DNA from: Leptospira chreensis
GTDB taxonomy: Bacteria; Spirochaetota; Leptospiria; Leptospirales; Leptospiraceae
Reading direction: 5' to 3'
DNA: 64,000 nucleotides
NCBI RefSeq assembly: GCF_016919165.1
Contig: NZ_JAFFPS010000071.1
Span: forward strand, 124,001 to 188,000
Shown: piece by piece, positions 9,840 to 18,700 of the stretch
How the letters are laid out: every line of letters starts with the position of its first letter
Position numbering within the stretch: the first letter of the stretch is position 1
Notes under the pieces: generated by a model
What the model saw: the letters and a program-made list of their open reading frames with translations, nothing else
The model's database searches: none
Told to the model about the DNA's origin: nothing
Translations under genes and position numbers: made by a program

Positions 9840-10235
9840 ATGAAGTTAGATCGAAAAAAATCCAAATTCTGGAGGCAAGTTTTCCTATTTAGCTTTGTAT
9901 TTCTATTTTCCGCCAATTTTATGTACCAACGCATCGTTGACAATGAGGTCAACTGTGGGCTCATTGGTTCTCCTGAAAGTGGTTGCCCCTATGCTTTTTT
10001 GGATCATGCCTTAGATGTTAATGCTGGCCATGATTTGAATGAAGAAGGGGAACATACTGACCATGTTTGTTTTTCTTGCCCATGTAATTTGATTGTATCT
10101 GTTTCTTGGGACTTATATCTCTCTCATATACTCATCCAACTCCATAAAGTTTATATCCACCAACCAGAACTTTTAATTCCTCAACTTGTTACTGTAAATA
10201 GTTTCTTCCGCCCACCTAAACATAACCTTACTTAG
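9840..10235 (+). CDS. small membrane-anchored Cys/His-containing protein leading the metal efflux operon
   Basis: A 131-residue protein starting at ATG 9840, four bases after the preceding stop; a longer frame would overlap the DUF1574 gene. It has one N-terminal hydrophobic segment (~12-28), then a segment rich in His, Asp, Glu and Cys (H-D-x4-E-G-E-H-T-D-H-V-C-F-S-C-P-C), a second hydrophobic stretch, and a C-terminus containing F-F-R-P-P. This layout resembles small CzcI-like proteins found beside heavy-metal RND pumps, which have a metal-ligand-rich middle and an 'RPP'-type end. A regulatory or metal-sensing role is inference. A protein of the same plan lies at 33188-33655 beside the copper locus. 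Confidence 0.65.
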   Translation: MKLDRKKSKFWRQVFLFSFVFLFSANFMYQRIVDNEVNCGLIGSPESGCPYAFLDHALDVNAGHDLNEEGEHTDHVCFSCPCNLIVSVSWDLYLSHILIQLHKVYIHQPELLIPQLVTVNSFFRPPKHNLT

Positions 10236-10275
10236 TTGATTCGCAATTGTATTGCGTGACCACTTTGGAGGTTTT

Positions 10276-11607
10276 ATGAATTTTTATTTTTTTCCCATAC
10301 AACGGAAGATACTTCTTTCTTGTTTGGTTTATATCTATGTTCTCGTTTTACCAATCCAAGCGGAATCTAATGATTCCTTGGGAGGTAATTGTCAAAAATA
10401 CAATTCAATTCAGGAACTCAGTCATTGTATTGTGAATAAACATCCTGACTATCGAATTGAAGAAATCAAACTTAAGGAAATATCTGGAAGGAAAAAAGTA
10501 GCTTCTTATTATTTTCCTTCCAATCCCGTTTTTAATGGTTATATGGCCGCAAGAAAAGGGGATACCTCAAGCCCCTCTTTACTTTCAGGGCCTAATGCCG
10601 CAAATAACTTTCAGGTAATGGTCAATCAAGAGATCTTTACCAATGGAAAACGAGAGATTGCCATACAGATTGCAGATGAAGAATTTAAGGCGCAAGTTTT
10701 CCGACTAGAGTCTGTAAGGCGAATCTTAGAATTTGAAGCTTTAAAAAAATTAACCAGATATCGTTATCTACATTTGGAAGAAGAAAACAGTCTCAATAGT
10801 TTAAATCTTGTCAAAGAACTAAAAAAAGTATCCAAAGCAAGAGTGAACGAAGGCCTTTCGCCAGGGATTGATGAATCCTTATCAGAATCAGAAGAAATTA
10901 GGATTTTTAAAATCTGGAATCAAATCCATAGATTATCGGAAAATGCAAAATCAGAGTTAGAAGTATTACTCGGATTTTCTTTAGAAAAAGAAACCATCCA
11001 AATCCAACATTGGATTTTGCCGAAAGACCTACCAAAAGAAAAACTCGATTTAATCCAATTGGCGATGAATATGCGTCCCGAACTTTTGTTATCGGAAAAG
11101 GAAATTGAGTTATCCCTTCTTCGTCAAAACGAAGTGAGACGTCAAAAAATTCCAAACGTAACTTTAGGTGGCTTCGCACAGAATGATGGATTCAATGAGA
11201 GAGTTGTGGGAGGTTTGGTGAGTTTCCCAATGACTGTTTGGAGAGATTATGAAGGGGAAACCATCATTGCCTCTTCCCAAATTGATAATTCCAAAGAACT
11301 GAAAGAATCTGTTTCCAGAAATATCAAACAGGAAGTTTTGTTTGCGCTGACAAACTATCTCACTCTTTCGGAAGAAATCAAACTTTATGATACACAAACA
11401 ATGGACCGGGCCGAATCAGATTTAAAAAATCTTCAAGAAGCAATCCGATTTGGAAAAATCAAAATCATCGATGCCATCAACCACCAAAGAATTCTTTTAC
11501 AAACAAAACTAAACTACCTGAACACAAAAACCGAATTCGAATTATCTCAAATTGAACTCGTTCGTGTTCTCGGTCTACCTAGCGACTCATTAGGAGTCAA
11601 ACCATGA
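10276..11607 (+). CDS. czcC: outer-membrane efflux protein of the CzcC/TolC family
   Basis: About 443 residues from ATG 10276, which has GGAGG six bases upstream; an upstream TTG at 10252 is less likely. A signal peptide ends near 'PIQAES'. The body has long amphipathic helices with the two TolC-like repeats: 'NHKP' type segments early and 'KIKIIDAINHQRILLQTKLNYLNTKTEF' type helix late in the protein. It would form the outer-membrane exit duct for the RND pump encoded downstream. It overlaps czcB by four bases (ATGA), a sign of one operon. Confidence 0.85.
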   Translation: MNFYFFPIQRKILLSCLVYIYVLVLPIQAESNDSLGGNCQKYNSIQELSHCIVNKHPDYRIEEIKLKEISGRKKVASYYFPSNPVFNGYMAARKGDTSSPSLLSGPNAANNFQVMVNQEIFTNGKREIAIQIADEEFKAQVFRLESVRRILEFEALKKLTRYRYLHLEEENSLNSLNLVKELKKVSKARVNEGLSPGIDESLSESEEIRIFKIWNQIHRLSENAKSELEVLLGFSLEKETIQIQHWILPKDLPKEKLDLIQLAMNMRPELLLSEKEIELSLLRQNEVRRQKIPNVTLGGFAQNDGFNERVVGGLVSFPMTVWRDYEGETIIASSQIDNSKELKESVSRNIKQEVLFALTNYLTLSEEIKLYDTQTMDRAESDLKNLQEAIRFGKIKIIDAINHQRILLQTKLNYLNTKTEFELSQIELVRVLGLPSDSLGVKP

Positions 11608-12743
11608 AAAAACAAACAATCATTCTAATAACGTCCATTCTGTTTATTTTTCTCTCTTTCTATTTATGGAAATCTAGAGAGACTCACACCAATTTGGAAA
11701 ATCAAAAGGAATCCAAAGACATAGTCAAACTACTCGGAGAAAATCGAAAAAACCTCCAGATCGAAACAACAATCATTAGAACAGAACCCATCCAAACCAA
11801 AATCGAACTGATTGGTGAAACAGAAGCGGTTCCCGATGCCATCATTGATGTACCAGCAAGGATCTCAGGACGGATTACATCTGTTTATTTTGTGGAAGGG
11901 GATTCGATTAAAAAAGGTCAAAGATTAGCAACGATTGATTCTCCTGAACTAGCGAAACTTCGGTCTACCTATTTAGTAGCAAAATCAAAATATATAGCTT
12001 CGGAACAAAATCTAAACAGAATCCATTCCCTAGTAAAAATGAATCTTGCCGCCAAACAAGAGCTAATTGATGTTGAATCAAATTTAAAAGTGATTGAATC
12101 GGAAAAAAATGCTGCCGAAGAAAATTTACGAGCCAATGGACTTCCCATTGATCATTCGACATCAGGAGTGTATACAGTCTTTGCTCCAAGGGCAGGCCTA
12201 GCCCTCTCCAGAAATGCAATTCCAGGTTCTATCGTTTTAGGAAATCAAATCCTAACAACAATCGCAGAACTTTCTTATTTCTGGTTCCAAGCAAAAATTT
12301 TTGAAAATGATTTAAAACATCTCTCGGAAGGAGATCGCGGTAAAATCGTTTTGAATGCTTATCCTGATTTAGAATTCGAAGGAGTTTTAGAACATATCGG
12401 AGAAAAAGTGGATCCGGAATCTAGAACTGTACATGCCAGAGTTGTTTTTAAAAACAAAAATCGCAAAGCAAAGATTGGATTGTTTGGAAAGGCCCTCCTA
12501 ACGGTACATGACAGACAAGGAATTCAAATTCCTGAAGAGGCTATCCAATCTTATCAGAATCGAAAGTTTATCTTTATCGAATCTAAACCAAATGAATTCC
12601 AATGGAAAGAAATCACAACTGGAAGTGCCGGTGAAGGAAAAGTAGAAGTCCTTTCTGGTCTTGTGGAGGAAGAAAGTATTGTAACTAAGGGAGCTTTTGA
12701 ACTCAAAGCCATTCTCTTCAAATCAACCTTCGGGGGAGAATGA
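11604..12743 (+). CDS. czcB: RND efflux periplasmic adaptor (CzcB/HlyD type)
   Basis: A 379-residue membrane-fusion protein with an N-terminal membrane segment (~5-22). The lipoyl/barrel-sandwich half motifs are visible: 'VPARISGRITSVYFVEGDSIKKGQRLATID' early, matched by 'VYTVFAPRAGLALSRNAIPGS' later, flanking a coiled-coil hairpin (~115-165). A beta-barrel and membrane-proximal domain complete it. No His-rich metal-binding extension is present, unlike some CzcB proteins. It bridges the inner-membrane pump and the outer-membrane duct. It follows czcC with a four-base overlap and ends one base before czcA begins. Confidence 0.88.
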   Translation: MKKQTIILITSILFIFLSFYLWKSRETHTNLENQKESKDIVKLLGENRKNLQIETTIIRTEPIQTKIELIGETEAVPDAIIDVPARISGRITSVYFVEGDSIKKGQRLATIDSPELAKLRSTYLVAKSKYIASEQNLNRIHSLVKMNLAAKQELIDVESNLKVIESEKNAAEENLRANGLPIDHSTSGVYTVFAPRAGLALSRNAIPGSIVLGNQILTTIAELSYFWFQAKIFENDLKHLSEGDRGKIVLNAYPDLEFEGVLEHIGEKVDPESRTVHARVVFKNKNRKAKIGLFGKALLTVHDRQGIQIPEEAIQSYQNRKFIFIESKPNEFQWKEITTGSAGEGKVEVLSGLVEEESIVTKGAFELKAILFKSTFGGE

Positions 12744-12744
12744 T

Positions 12745-15700
12745 ATGGAATTTTTAACAAAAATTGTCCAAATTTCTCTACAAAATCGATTATTGGTTTT
12801 GGTTTTTACAACGTTACTCGTGTTTGGTGGAATTTATTCTTTTGCGCATCTAAAAGTGGATGCAGTCCCAGACATTACCAATGTACAAGTGCAGGTAATC
12901 ACCACATCCCCTGCTCTATCTACTTTGGAGATTGAACAGTACATCACTTTACCAGTAGAAAGAGCCATCACGGGAATTCCGAATTTAATCGAAGTCCGCT
13001 CGGTTTCTCGTTATGGATTTTCTCTAGTCACAGCAGTCTTTTCAGATGGAACTGATTTATGGAAAAGTAGACAACTGGTTAGCGAAAAACTAACGGAAGC
13101 CTCAGAAAACATCCCCGCTATTTTTGGAAAACCTGTGATTGGTCCCATCACAACAGGGCTCGGGGAAGTGTTTCAATTTACTTTAGAAAGTGAATTCCAT
13201 AACCAAATGGAACTCACCACTTATTTGAATTGGTACATCAACCCCGCTCTAAAAACCGTTCCAGGGATTGTGGAAGTGAATAGTTTCGGAGGAAAAACAA
13301 AACAATACCAAGTCATAGTTGATCCCTTTAAAACGGCGGCACTTGGTCTCTCATTAAACCAAATCGTAACGGCAGTCCAATCCAATAATCTTTCTACGGG
13401 GAGTGGATACATTGAAAGGGCCGGCGAACAATTGATTGTCGGAAGTGATGGATTATTAAAATCAATTTCCGATTTTGAAAAAATCCAAGTGGGGAAAATG
13501 GGAGACGGGTTCCCCATTTATTTAAGTAGTGTTGCAAAAATAATTGAAGGACCAAGACTACGAAAAGGTGCCGCCACTGCAGCGGGGAAATCTGAGGTGG
13601 TTGGGGCCGTAACACTGATGTTACTCGGTGAAAATTCTTTAGAAGTAACAACGGCCGTAAAAGAAAAAATCACTCAGATCGAAAAAACCCTTCCCACTGG
13701 TATGAAGATCAAACCGTATTATGATCGTTCGATCATGGTTAAAAATACATTAAACACAATTGTTTGGAATTTATCGGAAGGTGCCATCCTTGTCATCATC
13801 ATTCTATTTCTTATGATTGGTGATTTTCGCTCAGGACTTGTCATCGCATCGGTCATTCCCCTTGCCATGTTATTTGCCATCAGTCTTATGTTTTTGCGAG
13901 ACCTTCCCGCAAACTTGATGTCGATGGGAGCCATTGATTTTGGACTCATCGTGGACGGGGCCGTCATTCTGATAGAAAACTCACATAGGCGACTCGGACA
14001 GAAAAGAAAGGAATTAAAAAGAGATCTTACCGACAAAGAACAAAAGGAAACCATTCTATCGGCAACCATCGAAGTCCGTAAAGCCACCATCTACGGAGAA
14101 ATCATCATTGGAATTGTTTATATTCCCATCCTTACCTTAAGTGGAACGGAAGGAAAGATGTTCATCCCTATGGCAACCACCGTACTTTTTGCGTTACTCG
14201 GTGCCTTCTTTTTGACACTCACACTCATTCCTGTTTTAGCATCTTACTTTTTAAAGGGCGGAAATATCGCAGAAGGAGAAACAAAGTTTTTCCAAAAAAT
14301 TCATAACTGGTATACTCCGAAACTAGACTATTGCCTGAAGGAACCAAAGAAGGTAACCTATTCTACAATTGGTGTCCTTGTTCTTTCGATCCTTTTATTC
14401 TTTCGCTTGGGAGGAGAGTTCCTTCCCAAATTAGATGAAGGGAACCTTCTCATCGAAGTCAGTCGGTATCCATCCACAACATTGACAGAATCGGTTTTAT
14501 CTTCTATGAAAATAGAAAAAACTATTTTAGACGAAATTCCAGAAATCACAGAAGTGGTTTCGAGAACTGGTTCTCCTGAGTTGGCCATTGAACCTATGGG
14601 TGTCGAAAAAACAGATTTGTATTTGGATATGAAACCAAGATCAGACTGGAACTTGTCCAAAGAAGAAATTGAATCCAAAATACAAGAGATCATAGAAAGA
14701 GTGGCCCCCCATGTCGCCTATGGACTTTCCCAACCCATAGAAATGCGAAACAATGAGATTATGGCCGGAATCCGAGCCGATGTGGGAATCAAAGTATTTG
14801 GAGATGATCTAACCAAACTAAAACTGGTAGCAGAAGAGATAACATCTAAAATCAAACATATCCCCGGTGTTGTGGATCTACGCATTGAACAATTGTATGG
14901 ACTCGAATACCTTCGCATCAAACCAAACAGAGAAAAGTTGGCCAGGTATGACCAGTCCATTGTGGATATCAATCGTGTCACAGAATCCATTTCTTCAGGA
15001 GTTCCCGCAGGGATTGTTTATGAAGGAATGAAACGATTTGAAATTGTTGTGAAAACGGAAGTAGAACCAAAACCCGGACCAATCAAAAACATCCCAGTCA
15101 GGGTGGGAAAAAACACTTTTGCCCCGTTACACGAGTTAGCGGAAATCCAAATTGAAGATGGGCCAGTACAAATTTACCATCAAAACCAAAACAGGTATGC
15201 TTTAGTTCAATTTAACATTCGCGGAAGTGATATGGTAAGCACTGTGAACTTAGTCCAAGATGTTTTGGAAAAAGAAATCAAATTTCCATCCGGGTATCAT
15301 TATACAACAGGAGGAGAGTTTGAAAAATTTGAATCGGCTACAAAAACACTCTATGTTGTTGTACCAATCACACTTTTGATTATTTTTCTAATCCTCTACT
15401 TTGCATTTAACGAGATATCGGCGGCAATCATCATTTTTCTCAATGTTCCCTTTGCCATCACAGGAGGAATCTTTGCTTTGTATCTCAGGAATTTGCCATT
15501 TAGTATTTCTGCGGGTGTGGGTTTTATAGCGCTCTTTGGAATTGCTGTCCTGAATGGGCTTGTGCTCATCAGTTTCATTCGAAGTTTGGAACAATCGGGA
15601 AAAAGAAAAGAAGAAGCAGTGAAAGAAGCCGCTTTGTCAAGACTTCGCCCGGTTCTCACAACCGCTCTCCTTGCATCCATTGGATTCATTCCCATGGCAA

Positions 15701-15855
15701 TCAGCACATCACCCGGAGCAGAAGTCCAAAGACCTCTTGCCACCGTAGTGATTGGAGGGTTAGTATCAGCCAGTGCCCTTACCCTCTTTGTGCTTCCTCT
15801 CGTCTATTTGAAGTTTGCTGCAAAAAAGTTCTCCATACTTTCAAAGGATGCATAA
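12745..15855 (+). CDS. czcA: heavy-metal RND efflux pump (CzcA type)
   Basis: A 1036-residue RND transporter, normal length for the HME family. The start is ATG 12745 with GGGGGAGA just upstream; the longer frame from 12697 lies inside czcB. Transmembrane helix 4 carries D-F-G-L-I-V-D-G-A-V-I-L-I-E-N. The DFGxxxDGA form is known from pumps for divalent ions (Co, Zn, Cd, Ni), whereas Cu/Ag pumps have a different helix-4 motif, so a divalent substrate is likely. Energy comes from proton influx. The last 52 bases overlap the convergent dienelactone hydrolase gene. Confidence 0.92.
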   Translation: MEFLTKIVQISLQNRLLVLVFTTLLVFGGIYSFAHLKVDAVPDITNVQVQVITTSPALSTLEIEQYITLPVERAITGIPNLIEVRSVSRYGFSLVTAVFSDGTDLWKSRQLVSEKLTEASENIPAIFGKPVIGPITTGLGEVFQFTLESEFHNQMELTTYLNWYINPALKTVPGIVEVNSFGGKTKQYQVIVDPFKTAALGLSLNQIVTAVQSNNLSTGSGYIERAGEQLIVGSDGLLKSISDFEKIQVGKMGDGFPIYLSSVAKIIEGPRLRKGAATAAGKSEVVGAVTLMLLGENSLEVTTAVKEKITQIEKTLPTGMKIKPYYDRSIMVKNTLNTIVWNLSEGAILVIIILFLMIGDFRSGLVIASVIPLAMLFAISLMFLRDLPANLMSMGAIDFGLIVDGAVILIENSHRRLGQKRKELKRDLTDKEQKETILSATIEVRKATIYGEIIIGIVYIPILTLSGTEGKMFIPMATTVLFALLGAFFLTLTLIPVLASYFLKGGNIAEGETKFFQKIHNWYTPKLDYCLKEPKKVTYSTIGVLVLSILLFFRLGGEFLPKLDEGNLLIEVSRYPSTTLTESVLSSMKIEKTILDEIPEITEVVSRTGSPELAIEPMGVEKTDLYLDMKPRSDWNLSKEEIESKIQEIIERVAPHVAYGLSQPIEMRNNEIMAGIRADVGIKVFGDDLTKLKLVAEEITSKIKHIPGVVDLRIEQLYGLEYLRIKPNREKLARYDQSIVDINRVTESISSGVPAGIVYEGMKRFEIVVKTEVEPKPGPIKNIPVRVGKNTFAPLHELAEIQIEDGPVQIYHQNQNRYALVQFNIRGSDMVSTVNLVQDVLEKEIKFPSGYHYTTGGEFEKFESATKTLYVVVPITLLIIFLILYFAFNEISAAIIIFLNVPFAITGGIFALYLRNLPFSISAGVGFIALFGIAVLNGLVLISFIRSLEQSGKRKEEAVKEAALSRLRPVLTTALLASIGFIPMAISTSPGAEVQRPLATVVIGGLVSASALTLFVLPLVYLKFAAKKFSILSKDA

Positions 15856-16610
15856 TCAGCTTTCTTGTTGTATGCAAGTCCTGGTAATCCGCGATCTTCT
15901 GTCCCTGGTCGAGTGAATCCATGAACGGCTCCCGGATGAGAAACAAAACTCACCGGAGCCTTCGCATCCGCAATGGTTTTGACAAATGTATCTACGGAAG
16001 CCTTCGGAATAAAAGGATCATCAGCACCGTGATGGACTAAAACTTTAGTTTTGATTTTTTTCACACCCGTTGCCAGATTCTTACTAGCTAAAAAACCGTG
16101 AAAAGAAACCACTCCCCCTTTTAAATCAGCACCGTCTAGCGCCAGTTCAATGACTCCACCGCCACCAAAACAATAACCAATCGCTCCAATTTTACTGGAA
16201 TCTACATTGGGATTGGATTTTAATATTTCAAGAGCCTTATAGATTTTTTTCAAAAGAATCTTGGGATCTCCATTGGCACTCGATAGTTTTCCCGCTTCCA
16301 CATGGTCTTTTGCAAGAATTCCTTTTCCGTAGATATCCATAACAAAAGCAACATAACCTAAGTCGGCGAGTTGTTTCGCTCTTTGTTTGGGATAATCATT
16401 CACTCCCCACCATTCATGGATCACAAGAACACCGGGACGTTTTCCAGTGGCAGAAGAATCGTTAGCGAGAAATCCTTCATAGGTTTTCCCGTCCAATTTG
16501 TATTCCACAGCAGTTCCCGAAACTGTAGACTTTACGGGAAATTGTACCGTTGGTACGCTCGCACATTGAATCGCAAATACAAGCGTGAGAATGGAAATGA
16601 GTTGTTTCAT
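15804..16610 (-). CDS. dienelactone hydrolase family lipoprotein
   Basis: An alpha/beta hydrolase of 268 residues. It begins with a lipoprotein signal (lipobox A-I-Q-C, Cys at residue 16), so it is membrane-anchored and extracytoplasmic. Family motifs: VIHEWWGVNDY with the early Glu, the nucleophile elbow G-Y-C-F-G-G-G with Cys instead of Ser, the Asp in HHGADDPF, and the His in HPGAVHGF. These match the Cys-His-Asp triad of dienelactone hydrolases. The substrate is unknown and the family is broad. Its 3' end overlaps the end of czcA in the opposite direction by 52 bases. Confidence 0.85.
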   Translation of the reverse strand: MKQLISILTLVFAIQCASVPTVQFPVKSTVSGTAVEYKLDGKTYEGFLANDSSATGKRPGVLVIHEWWGVNDYPKQRAKQLADLGYVAFVMDIYGKGILAKDHVEAGKLSSANGDPKILLKKIYKALEILKSNPNVDSSKIGAIGYCFGGGGVIELALDGADLKGGVVSFHGFLASKNLATGVKKIKTKVLVHHGADDPFIPKASVDTFVKTIADAKAPVSFVSHPGAVHGFTRPGTEDRGLPGLAYNKKADYASFESMENFFAANFK

Positions 16611-16895
16611 ATGTCTCCTGTTCCGTCAAAAAAACAAGTTCCTTCGACAGAGATCGATTTAGAATTCTAAATCGGAAATCCAAAAAAGAAACCTTAATTT
16701 CCCTAGAAAGGAACCAGATTTGTTACAATCAAAAATCAATTACTATGTTCTTTTTTGTCCCCTTCTCTCCAACGGAAGCAAAAAAGGAAACCGATCGGTT
16801 CACCTAAAATCATCGTTTCAATTTTTTTTGTTATACGATTTTTTTTAATCGCCTCATATTCATAAAATTCATCTTCTAATCCAAAAGGAATTTAT

Positions 16896-18602
16896 ATGAT
16901 CCAAAGCAACTACTTTCAAACCAACGAAGATCTAAAGGAACACTTTTACGAACTGATTGATTGGAATGAAATCGTTCCTCTCTATGAAAATAATTTTTCT
17001 GATTCTAAACTTTATGCGGAGAACAGTAATCCTAGATTAGAATATGCACCATCTAATGTAGATGAGGCGAAATCCTTTTACGAAGAAATCCTAAAATCTT
17101 GCGGAGAAATTAGTGGAATGTATGTATCCCAAGTTGCCGCCACAGTGGATGCCAAAGGTCTAAAATTTGATAACGGTAACGTGATCCACCCGCAAGAAAT
17201 GGTGGATGTCATTAAAATGTACCATGAGGCAGGTCTTGGTCCCGTTGCTTTCAAAAGAAGGTATGGTGGTCTCGGAGCCCCGAGTATCATTAAAGCAATC
17301 ATTGCGGAGTTAATGTACCGGTCAGATAGTTCCATCACCATTGCCGTGGGAAGTATGGGACTAGCTGCGATCTTAGAAGCCTGTGCTACTGACGAGATGA
17401 AAGAAGAATGGATCCCTAAATTAATTTCTGGAAATTACACGGTCACTATGGGACTTTCCGAACCAGACTTTGGATCTGATTTACCGAGTGTAACTACAAA
17501 AGCAACTAAGACCAATGATAAGTGGTATTTGAATGGAACCAAAAGATTCCAAACAGTAGCTTGTGGGATCAACGGAAGCCCAGGCATTACACTCACACTC
17601 GCAAGAACAGGAACCCAAGAAAGTGGAGCCAGGGGTTTATCTTTTTTTATCGTTGAGAACAAAGATTATGCGGTGCAAGGAATTGAAAAGAAACTAGGAA
17701 TCAAAGCATCAGCAACTTGTGAAACTGTTTTTGAAAATAGCGAAGGGCATCTTGTAGGAAAAGAGGGATTTGGACTTGTGAAGTATGTGATGGGAATGCT
17801 CAATGGTGCTCGTCTCAGTGTCTCTTCCCAAGGCACAGGCATTGTCACAGCGGCTTACGAAGAAGCTCTCAAATATGCAAAAGAAAGAATCCAATTTGGA
17901 AAACCGATTTATGAAATTCCAGCAGTACGCCGGATGTTGGATCGGATGGAAAGGGAATTGGCCGCGATGCGTTGCCTTATGGTAGAGGCGGCTTACTCTG
18001 TGGATAAATACTATTCGTATGAAGATGGTAGAACTGTTTCTCCAGAAGATTCCAAAACTGGCAAGTTTTGGGAGAAAGTTGCCAACACACTCACACCCAT
18101 ATCCAAATATTACAACTCAGAAATGTGTAATGATTTGGTTTATGACGGATTACAAGTATTAGGTGGAGCAGGATATACAGAAGATTATGATCTCTCCAGA
18201 CTCTATCGAGATGCAAGGATCACCAATATCTATGATGGAACCACACAAATCCAAGTCAATGCGGCCATTGGTGGAATCACTTCTGGAATGAGTCCTACGG
18301 GAACTTTCCGAGCTTACTTAGATCATTTGGCAAAAGGATCTGAATCCAATTCCAAATTATTAGAAATCCGAACCCTGTTTGAATCCATTGTTGAAACTTA
18401 CAAAGCGATTGGAGACCAACAAACAAAGGAAACCTATAGTTTTGAAGTAGTGGAATCAGCAGCAAGAGTGGTCGTAGGTTATTTGATGGAGAGAGCAAAA
18501 AACAAATCCACCAAAAGAAAAGAACTACGAACCCAGTGGTGTAAAGGATTTCATACAGATAGTTTGGCCATCCTTTCGGCAAACAAAATCAAACTTTCCT
18601 AA
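16896..18602 (+). CDS. acyl-CoA dehydrogenase family protein
   Basis: A 568-residue FAD enzyme, longer than the usual ~380 because of N-terminal and C-terminal extensions, as in the long acyl-CoA dehydrogenases. The FAD/substrate motifs TMGLSEPDFGSD and W-x-L-N-G-T-K-R-F are present, and the C-terminal LGGAGYTEDYDLSRLYRDARI block is intact. At the position of the catalytic Glu of medium-chain enzymes (IYEGT), this protein has Asp447 (N-I-Y-D-G-T-T-Q-I-Q), which may shift activity or substrate. The start has AAAGGAA nearby. It stands alone with a 285 bp upstream region in which I see no clear element. Substrate chain length is not predictable from this. Confidence 0.88.
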   Translation: MIQSNYFQTNEDLKEHFYELIDWNEIVPLYENNFSDSKLYAENSNPRLEYAPSNVDEAKSFYEEILKSCGEISGMYVSQVAATVDAKGLKFDNGNVIHPQEMVDVIKMYHEAGLGPVAFKRRYGGLGAPSIIKAIIAELMYRSDSSITIAVGSMGLAAILEACATDEMKEEWIPKLISGNYTVTMGLSEPDFGSDLPSVTTKATKTNDKWYLNGTKRFQTVACGINGSPGITLTLARTGTQESGARGLSFFIVENKDYAVQGIEKKLGIKASATCETVFENSEGHLVGKEGFGLVKYVMGMLNGARLSVSSQGTGIVTAAYEEALKYAKERIQFGKPIYEIPAVRRMLDRMERELAAMRCLMVEAAYSVDKYYSYEDGRTVSPEDSKTGKFWEKVANTLTPISKYYNSEMCNDLVYDGLQVLGGAGYTEDYDLSRLYRDARITNIYDGTTQIQVNAAIGGITSGMSPTGTFRAYLDHLAKGSESNSKLLEIRTLFESIVETYKAIGDQQTKETYSFEVVESAARVVVGYLMERAKNKSTKRKELRTQWCKGFHTDSLAILSANKIKLS

Positions 18603-18607
18603 AGATG

Positions 18608-18640
18608 AAAAAAAAGGGCCCTCAAGAATTTGAGGACCCA
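18608..18640 (-). terminator. Rho-independent terminator of the desaturase operon
   Basis: On the minus strand a stem GGGTCCTCAA / TTGAGGGCCC (one internal mismatch, short loop) is followed by a run of eight T (plus-strand A-run 18608-18615). It lies about 60 bases after the desaturase stop at 18701. On the plus strand no T-run follows, so it serves the minus-strand operon. Confidence 0.8.
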
Positions 18641-18700
18641 TAGAAAGGAAAGGGATGAACCTCCCACAATGCGTTAGTGGGAAGTTCTAGATAATTCAGG

